From: an uncultured Candidatus Pelagibacter sp.
Lineage (GTDB): Bacteria > Pseudomonadota > Alphaproteobacteria > Pelagibacterales > Pelagibacteraceae
Assembly (NCBI GenBank): GCA_905618905.1
Contig: CAJQTH010000008.1
Span: 1 to 64,000 of the forward strand
Reading direction: 5' to 3'
DNA length: 64,000 nt
The notes under the pieces were generated by a model. The model ran no database searches. It saw only the letters and a program-made list of their open reading frames with translations, and had not been told where the DNA came from. Made by a program: the position numbers and the translations under genes. This document shows, in pieces, positions 57,935-64,000 of this stretch (its first letter is position 1; the number at the start of each line of letters is the position of its first letter).

Positions 57935-60121
57935 ATGAAAAGATTAATATTTGCGTTAGTTCTTAATATCTTTACAAATTTTAATTACGTTACAGCCGAA
58001 ACTATAACGATGCCGTCAAGTTTGACAGCTGATACCACTGCTTTTGTTTTATTATCTTCTTCAGGAACAACACCAAGTATCAGTGGATATACGGCAACAG
58101 ATTTATTAGCAACTATTGTTGCATCAGCTGGAACTTTAATTGTTACAACTACCACAGGTTTGGAACAAGCTTCTGGGTATTGTGATTATACTGCAGATAA
58201 TTCCGGTGAACCTACTAATTGCAAATTAGAAGCTAGTGATCATCCTGAAATAGGATTTATAGGAACTCAGGCTGAAATAAATGCTGCTCTAGCTACTTTA
58301 TCTTTTAAAGGTGATGGATCTACTGGATCACCAACCGTTACACTTTCGATAACACCTGCTGGTAATAATTATAATTCAGCAAATGGTCATTATTATAAAA
58401 TAGTTAACGATGATGAGATTTCTTTTACAGATTCAATAGCAGCAGCTGAAGGATCTACATATAATGGATTATCTGGTTATCTTGTTAGTATAACTTCAGA
58501 AGCAGAAAATGATTTTTTAAATGCAAAAGTGAATCAAAATGCTTGGATTGGAGGTTCTGACAAAGCCTCATTAACTTCAAACTCTCATTCAGTAACTGAA
58601 GGAACTTGGGAATGGATATCAGGTCCTGACAACGGAAAAACTTTTTTTTGTCAAGTAGCAATTAGCGGTAAAGCTAATGCTGCAGATAGTGATTGTACAG
58701 TAGCTACTGGTTACTCTTATAATAATTGGAGAAATGCCGAACCCAACGATCACAGCAGCAATACAACTGGAGAAGAAGATTGTGCGCACATGAGAAGTGA
58801 TGGAGAGTGGAATGATTTTCCATGTAATTCAACAAGTGTAGATTATTACATTATTGAATATGGAGGAACTGCAGGTGAAACAGCAACAACTTTTGGATTA
58901 ACAATATTAACAATAGAATCTTTAGAAGCAAGCGGAAGTACGCACCAAGCATTTAATGACAAACAATTATCTGGAATAGTGGAAGCTCAAACTGAGAGCA
59001 TGAAAAGACATATGTTTAATTCGACTAATTCTATTATGGATCGAATGGAACAGTTCAGAAGAACCGGAGATAACAAAGGTTTACAGTTAAATGATTTTAG
59101 ATTGTCACTCATTGATCAAGGAGTAGATAATCATACTCATGCCAAACTAGCAAAACATTATCTACAAAAATACTCTAAAGAAGTTTCTAATAAAAAAGGA
59201 TTTAATCTTACAGAGAAAAATATAGAAAAATTTATTACTGAACTACCACTTTCAAAATATATGAAACAAGAATTTGGTTTAAAGCCTAAAAAATGGGTTA
59301 TGTGGAGTGCAGGCTCAATATCTCAAGGAGGTCTTAACTTTAGTGTTGGTCAATTAGGTAGAAAAAATAAATCTAATGGATTTACAGTTGGCGCAGATTT
59401 AGACTTGAGTGATAATTCCTTATTAGGGTTTGCTTTAAGGGATGAAACTGAAGATGTAGAGGTTAGTACAAATGGAACTAAGTATAAATCTGATAATTCA
59501 ACATTATCATTTTATAACACTTGGAGAGCTAATGATGAAAACTATGTAGATACTTTCATAGGATTTGGGAAAACAAAACAAGCAACTACAAGAATTGTTG
59601 ATGTTACAAATAAGACTAAAGTTACGGGTGAATTGAAAAGTAAACAAGCTTTTGGTGCAATTAAGTATAATTTCAAAAAAAATTATAAATTAGTTAATCT
59701 TAACAATTATTCCATAGTAAATTTTGGTTATAGCATGTTTGACTCTTATTCAGAAAAAGGTGACAGTAATTTAAAATTAAAATTTGATGATCGTGATCTA
59801 AAATCTTATTCTCTTTCTATAGGATCTTTAATAGAGTCTAAAATAGATTTGAAAAATTCAAAATTAATTCCATATTTAAGAATTGATATAACAGAAGATC
59901 TGACTGAAGATTCTAATTTAAAAGCAAATTATATCTCAAGCCCCTCTAATCAATATAGCAAAAGTATTAGTAAACATTTCTCAACTATTATTCGGGCAGA
60001 GACTGGATTTGATTGGAATTTTAGAAATGATTGGAATATATCATCCACTTTAGAAAGAATTGATAAAAATGGTTTAGGACATCAAAATAGTTTAAAATTT
60101 AATGCAAATAAATCTTTTTAG
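57935..60121 (+). CDS. C-type-lectin-like domain fused to autotransporter-like beta-barrel
   Basis: 728 aa; signal peptide; GHYYKIV...GYLVSITSEAENDFLN...AWIGGSD...WEWISGPDNG...YNNWRNAEPNDHSS...EDCAHMRSDGEWNDFPCN (CTLD, EPN and WND motifs); C-terminal beta-barrel-like repeats ending in F. Confidence 0.82.
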   Translation: MKRLIFALVLNIFTNFNYVTAETITMPSSLTADTTAFVLLSSSGTTPSISGYTATDLLATIVASAGTLIVTTTTGLEQASGYCDYTADNSGEPTNCKLEASDHPEIGFIGTQAEINAALATLSFKGDGSTGSPTVTLSITPAGNNYNSANGHYYKIVNDDEISFTDSIAAAEGSTYNGLSGYLVSITSEAENDFLNAKVNQNAWIGGSDKASLTSNSHSVTEGTWEWISGPDNGKTFFCQVAISGKANAADSDCTVATGYSYNNWRNAEPNDHSSNTTGEEDCAHMRSDGEWNDFPCNSTSVDYYIIEYGGTAGETATTFGLTILTIESLEASGSTHQAFNDKQLSGIVEAQTESMKRHMFNSTNSIMDRMEQFRRTGDNKGLQLNDFRLSLIDQGVDNHTHAKLAKHYLQKYSKEVSNKKGFNLTEKNIEKFITELPLSKYMKQEFGLKPKKWVMWSAGSISQGGLNFSVGQLGRKNKSNGFTVGADLDLSDNSLLGFALRDETEDVEVSTNGTKYKSDNSTLSFYNTWRANDENYVDTFIGFGKTKQATTRIVDVTNKTKVTGELKSKQAFGAIKYNFKKNYKLVNLNNYSIVNFGYSMFDSYSEKGDSNLKLKFDDRDLKSYSLSIGSLIESKIDLKNSKLIPYLRIDITEDLTEDSNLKANYISSPSNQYSKSISKHFSTIIRAETGFDWNFRNDWNISSTLERIDKNGLGHQNSLKFNANKSF

Positions 60122-60134
60122 ATAAAAAAAAATT

Positions 60135-60154
60135 TTCACTTCAATATCACTTCA
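60135..60154 (+). repeat. Islet direct repeat, right copy
   Basis: TTCACTTCAATATCACTTCA, 1 mismatch to the left copy, 14 nt after the lectin-like gene stop. Confidence 0.65.
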
Positions 60155-60254
60155 ATGAGTTCTACTTTCTTCCTTTTTATAGTCTTTGTTCTGGTATTTT
60201 TTCCTACAGTTTTTTTTCCAAAGATTCAAAAAGTGAAATAAGTAAAGGATTGTG

Positions 60255-60330
60255 TGGTGCCCCCGCACGGAGTCGAACCGCGGACCTATTGATTACAAAT
60301 CAATTGCTCTACCAGCTGAGCTACAAGGGC
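60255..60330 (-). tRNA. tRNA-Thr(TGT)
   Basis: GCCCTTGTAGCTCAGCTGGTAGAGCAATTGATTTGTAATCAATAGGTCCGCGGTTCGACTCCGTGCGGGGGCACCA. Confidence 0.96.
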
Positions 60331-60463
60331 ATAACATTTATCAACAATTAGTGGGTTATATATTAATTATAATTTCTAGCACTCTTTTTTTTATTAAAAA
60401 ACCTAAGTAAAAACAATAAATTATAGAATATTGCATAGTATTTGTTATAAGAAAAAATTTTAT

Positions 60464-61192
60464 ATGAAAAACAAAATTAAAAAATTTTTAAATATTTTAA
60501 AAGTAGCCTTGATCGGTGTTAGGCATAACCTGATACCGGTACCAAGAAAGCCTGAGAAGAAAATTACACCCTACACAATGTTTCGAGATGAACAGCTATC
60601 TAATTGTTATGAACACTTTAAGAAATATTTCAAATCTTCAATATTCATAAGCACAACTAGACTATTAAGAGAATACGCTATTAAAGAATCATTAGTAAAT
60701 GATAAAAATTGTGAAAAATTTTCCCTTGAATTTGGAGTTCATAAAGGTGAGTCAGTTAATTTTTTTTCAAAACATGTCCAGCACATTTACGGTTTTGATT
60801 CTTTTGAAGGCTTGAAAGAAGATTGGCATGGGACATTAGATTTACAAAAAGGAAGTTTTGACACGGGCAGCATGATGCCCAAAACAAATTCGAATGTAAC
60901 TCTTATAAAAGGATGGGTTCAGGATACAGTTGAAAAATTCCTAGATGAGAAGAAACCGAAAATTAACTTTGTACATATGGACCTAGACACATACGATTCA
61001 TCTAAATATGTGCTTGAAAGAATAAAGCCATATTTAGTAAAAGATTCTATTATAGTTTTTGATGAACTTTATAATTATCCAGGGTGGGATGTTGGTGAAT
61101 ATAAAGCGCTAACAGAGGTATTTAATGAAAATGAGTATAAATATTTAGCATTTGCGGATGAAGGAACAGCATGTGCAATAAAAATAGTTTAG
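60464..61192 (+). CDS. TylF-like class I SAM-dependent methyltransferase
   Basis: LEFGVHKGESVNFFSKHVQHIYGFDSFEGLKEDWHG; NFVHMDLDTYDSSKYVLERIKPYL; FDELYNYPGWDVGEYKAL. Confidence 0.85.
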   Translation: MKNKIKKFLNILKVALIGVRHNLIPVPRKPEKKITPYTMFRDEQLSNCYEHFKKYFKSSIFISTTRLLREYAIKESLVNDKNCEKFSLEFGVHKGESVNFFSKHVQHIYGFDSFEGLKEDWHGTLDLQKGSFDTGSMMPKTNSNVTLIKGWVQDTVEKFLDEKKPKINFVHMDLDTYDSSKYVLERIKPYLVKDSIIVFDELYNYPGWDVGEYKALTEVFNENEYKYLAFADEGTACAIKIV

Positions 61193-61309
61193 TTTTTTAA
61201 AACACCAATTGGTAACATTAAGTACAAATATCTTAACTAAAATTAAGCTTCATTACTAGGGTTCACCAAACACAGAGTTAATGCAGTTAGAATATTTTTA
61301 TATATTAAA

Positions 61310-61525
61310 ATGCAAGAGGGGAAGTTTGTTTCAAGTGGAGAATTAAAACCAAAAACTCACACTTGGATTGCACTTGATAATAAGAATACAGAAGCAATGG
61401 TAGGGCTTCACAAATCTCATAAGTGGGACAAGTTAAGAACCTTGCAGCAGCAAGGATTAATAGAATTAAAAACTTGTAAAGGTAAGGCTCCCAGATCCAA
61501 GATTATTGTGCAAAGTTCGCACTAA
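61310..61525 (+). CDS. Small hypothetical protein
   Basis: 71 aa ORF, no family recognised. Confidence 0.4.
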   Translation: MQEGKFVSSGELKPKTHTWIALDNKNTEAMVGLHKSHKWDKLRTLQQQGLIELKTCKGKAPRSKIIVQSSH

Positions 61526-61683
61526 ATTTTAGGATTACACTACCTAAACAAATTGTTAAGAATTCACCGTAACATTTGTTTTAGCAGCAGCTGGAATACA
61601 AGGTAACTGCGACATGCAGATTGTTAGCAGATGTTAGCAACTAAATTAATAAAAACGTAATTGTTTAGTGATGTTTAGGTCGT

Positions 61684-61730
61684 TTGATTACAAATCAATT
61701 GCTCTACCAGCTGAGCTATAAGGGCATAAC
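61684..61730 (-). pseudogene. 5' half of tRNA-Thr(TGT) plus 5-nt flank
   Basis: 47 nt identical to 60289-60335 except one base (GCTAT versus GCTAC). Confidence 0.88.
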
Positions 61731-61758
61731 TAATTTCTATTCAGAAATCTTATACTAA

Positions 61759-62502
61759 TCAAGAATTTTTTTTCAAATAACTTAAATGATGAAACACAAT
61801 CGCTGCACTATTTGAGATATTTAAGCTTTCTACATCTTTATTTATATCAATCTTAACAAAAAAATCGGTGTACTTTCCAGTGTGTTCTCTCATACCAAAA
61901 CCTTCAGATCCAAATAAAAGGACATTTTTTCCTTCCCATTTAATATCTGTAAAGTCTTTTTCTCCTCTTGCATCAAACCCATAAACCCAAAAATTCTTTT
62001 CTCTTAAATTTTTAAGTGTAGAATTTATATTTGATACCTCAAAAATGTTGATATGTTCCATGCAACCACTTGCGGCTTTATACATAAGTTTACTATCAGA
62101 TGGGAATTGTCTTTCTTTAACTATTAATCCATCTATATGAAATGAAGAAGCACTCCTAATTAATGATCCAATATTTCTTGGGTCGGTCACTTCATCAATG
62201 CAAACAAATGTTAATTTATTTTTACCTTTTATAAATTCTTTTAAGTCGGGTTGATCAATATTTTCCACTTCCGCAATGTAACCGCCGTGCATAATTTGAT
62301 CTTTAGAAGTGTACTTATCTAATTCTTTTTTTGATTTAAAATAAACCTTAACGTCCTCAAGAACATTTTTCTTTGGGTTTTTTCTATGAATATTTTTTTT
62401 ACTTTCCTCTGTTAAAAAAACTTTTAAAACTTTTCTTTTTGGGTTTCTTAAAGCCTCAATAACAGCATGTTGACCAACGATTAAAAAAGATGATTTATTC
62501 AT
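61759..62502 (-). CDS. rlmB: RlmB/TrmH-type 23S rRNA 2'-O-methyltransferase
   Basis: VGQHAVIEALRNPKRKV; IDEVTDPRNIGSLIRSA; LLFGSEGFGMREHTGKYTDFFVKID. Confidence 0.92.
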   Translation of the reverse strand: MNKSSFLIVGQHAVIEALRNPKRKVLKVFLTEESKKNIHRKNPKKNVLEDVKVYFKSKKELDKYTSKDQIMHGGYIAEVENIDQPDLKEFIKGKNKLTFVCIDEVTDPRNIGSLIRSASSFHIDGLIVKERQFPSDSKLMYKAASGCMEHINIFEVSNINSTLKNLREKNFWVYGFDARGEKDFTDIKWEGKNVLLFGSEGFGMREHTGKYTDFFVKIDINKDVESLNISNSAAIVFHHLSYLKKNS

Positions 62503-62632
62503 AAATTATCATTGTTTTATACGTATTTTTCCCCATTTTCACAGTAAATCTCGTGTTGCAATTGCATAATAAAAATATATAAAACGCATGTTGTTTGAAG
62601 CTTTATTAAACAAGGGGACACTTCCCCAAAAA

Positions 62633-62718
62633 GGAGGGGTTCCAGAGCGGTCAAATGGGGCGGGCTGTAAACCCGTTGACTTCGGTCTTCGAAAGTTCGA
62701 ATCTTTCCCCCTCCACCA
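62633..62718 (+). tRNA. tRNA-Tyr(GTA)
   Basis: GGAGGGGTTCCAGAGCGGTCAAATGGGGCGGGCTGTAAACCCG...TTCGAATCTTTCCCCCTCCACCA. Confidence 0.95.
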
Positions 62719-62764
62719 CTCAATAAAATTTTTTATGACAATGGAGTGTTATTCTTGATGTTGT

Positions 62765-62838
62765 GCGGGTGTAGTTCAATGGTAGAACGCTAGCCTTCCA
62801 AGCTGGATGTAAGAGTTCGATTCTCTTTACCCGCTCCA
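62765..62838 (+). tRNA. tRNA-Gly(TCC)
   Basis: GCGGGTGTAGTTCAATGGTAGAACGCTAGCCTTCCAAGCTGG...TTCGATTCTCTTTACCCGCTCCA. Confidence 0.95.
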
Positions 62839-62884
62839 AGAAGAAAAGAAATTATTAATAAAACTAAACTGAGGTAAAAAAGTA

Positions 62885-64000
62885 ATGTCAAAAGAAAAGT
62901 TCGTAAGAAATAAACCACACTGTAACATTGGTACAATTGGTCATGTCGACCATGGTAAGACAACATTAACTGCAGCGATCACAAAAGTGTTATCTGAAAC
63001 AGCTGGTTCAACTGCAACTTTTACAGCGTACGATCAAATTGATAAAGCCCCTGAAGAAAAAGAAAGAGGAATTACAATTTCGACTGCTCACGTTGAATAT
63101 GAAACTGACAAGAGACATTATGCACACGTAGATTGCCCAGGTCACGCTGACTATGTAAAAAATATGATTACAGGTGCAGCTCAAATGGATGGAGCAATTT
63201 TAGTAGTTAATGCTGCTGATGGCCCTATGCCTCAAACTAGAGAACACATTCTTTTAGGAAGACAAGTTGGAATTCCTTCAATTGTTGTTTACTTGAATAA
63301 AGTTGATCAAGTAGATGATAAAGATATGATTGAACTTGTAGAAGAAGAAATTAGAGAACTTTTAACTTCTTATAAATATCCTGGTGAAACAACTCCAATT
63401 ACTAAAGGTTCCGCTTTAGCAGCTGTTGAAGGTAGAGATGATGAAATTGGAAAGAATTCAATTATAGAATTAATGAAAACTGTTGATGAATTCATTCCTC
63501 AACCAACTAGAGATGTTGATAAACCTTTCCTAATGCCTGTTGAGGATGTTTTCTCAATTTCAGGTCGAGGAACTGTTGCAACTGGTAGAATTGAATCTGG
63601 TGTTATTAAAACTGGTGAAGAAGTTGAAATCGTTGGTGTTACTGAAACTAAAAAATCAGTTTGTACTGGTGTTGAAATGTTCAGAAAACTTTTAGATTCT
63701 GGTGAAGCAGGTGATAACGTTGGTATTCTATTAAGAGGTGTTGAGCGAGATGATATTCAAAGAGGACAAGTTCTTTGTAAAACTGGTTCAATTACCCCAC
63801 ATACTAAATTTGAAGCTCAGGCTTATGTACTTAAAAAAGATGAGGGTGGAAGACACACTCCTTTCTTTACTAAATACAGGCCTCAGTTTTACTTTAGAAC
63901 AACTGACGTAACTGGAGAAGTTACATTACCAGCTGGAACTGAAATGGTTATGCCTGGTGATGATGCTAAATTCACTGTTACTTTAATTACTCCAATTGCG
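62885..64000 (+). CDS. tuf: Elongation factor Tu (truncated by window end)
   Basis: [62 protein letters not shown]. Confidence 0.98.
   Translation, partial: MSKEKFVRNKPHCNIGTIGHVDHGKTTLTAAITKVLSETAGSTATFTAYDQIDKAPEEKERGITISTAHVEYETDKRHYAHVDCPGHADYVKNMITGAAQMDGAILVVNAADGPMPQTREHILLGRQVGIPSIVVYLNKVDQVDDKDMIELVEEEIRELLTSYKYPGETTPITKGSALAAVEGRDDEIGKNSIIELMKTVDEFIPQPTRDVDKPFLMPVEDVFSISGRGTVATGRIESGVIKTGEEVEIVGVTETKKSVCTGVEMFRKLLDSGEAGDNVGILLRGVERDDIQRGQVLCKTGSITPHTKFEAQAYVLKKDEGGRHTPFFTKYRPQFYFRTTDVTGEVTLPAGTEMVMPGDDAKFTVTLITPIA

Noticed and set aside
57935-60121. Diversity-generating retroelement target, since DGR variable proteins often have CTLD folds
   Set aside because: No reverse transcriptase ORF and no template/variable repeat pair seen in the surrounding window.
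62614-62628. GGGGA-CACT-TCCCC hairpin before tRNA-Tyr
   Set aside because: Short stem probably part of the tRNA leader or an upstream terminator; insufficient evidence for a separate element.
1-64000. CRISPR array, prophage structural genes, transposase or integrase
   Set aside because: None seen: no regularly spaced repeats, and no transposase, integrase or capsid/tail motifs in the ORF track.

Overview
The window is an AT-rich, densely packed bacterial chromosome segment. Gene content and style resemble SAR11/Pelagibacterales (inference from content, not searched). Core blocks: two TRAP transporter loci (dctQM; dctPQM) with dusA, a TauE-like permease, an enoyl-CoA hydratase and a CaiB-type CoA-transferase; an FAD/Fe-S oxidoreductase, a class V glyoxylate aminotransferase and malonyl-CoA decarboxylase; SulP; glutamate dehydrogenase; a string of small ORFs (about 21.2-24.5 kb); nrdAB; a prpD-prpB-prpC methylcitrate cluster; glmU-like/glmS; DAHP synthase, nadE, cysS, cimA, trmJ-like and rpsD; cfa; a grxD-bolA-purLQSCB-map cluster; sfsA; NAD kinase; rlmB; tRNA-Leu, -Thr, -Tyr and -Gly; and the 5' part of tuf. 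The main accessory region is 57.75-61.73 kb. There one intact tRNA-Thr(TGT) lies between a decayed 3'-half copy and a near-perfect 5'-half copy of itself. These bracket a gene fusing a C-type-lectin-like domain to an autotransporter-like beta-barrel, and a TylF-like methyltransferase. Other notable signals: a deleted duplicate of the grxD-bolA locus flanking cfa, a duplicated hairpin-forming intergenic element at 23.09/23.96 kb, an HD-domain gene with an in-frame amber codon, an enolase-superfamily gene remnant, a GlmU homologue lacking its uridylyltransferase half, and dctP-dctQ intergenic hairpins at both TRAP loci.
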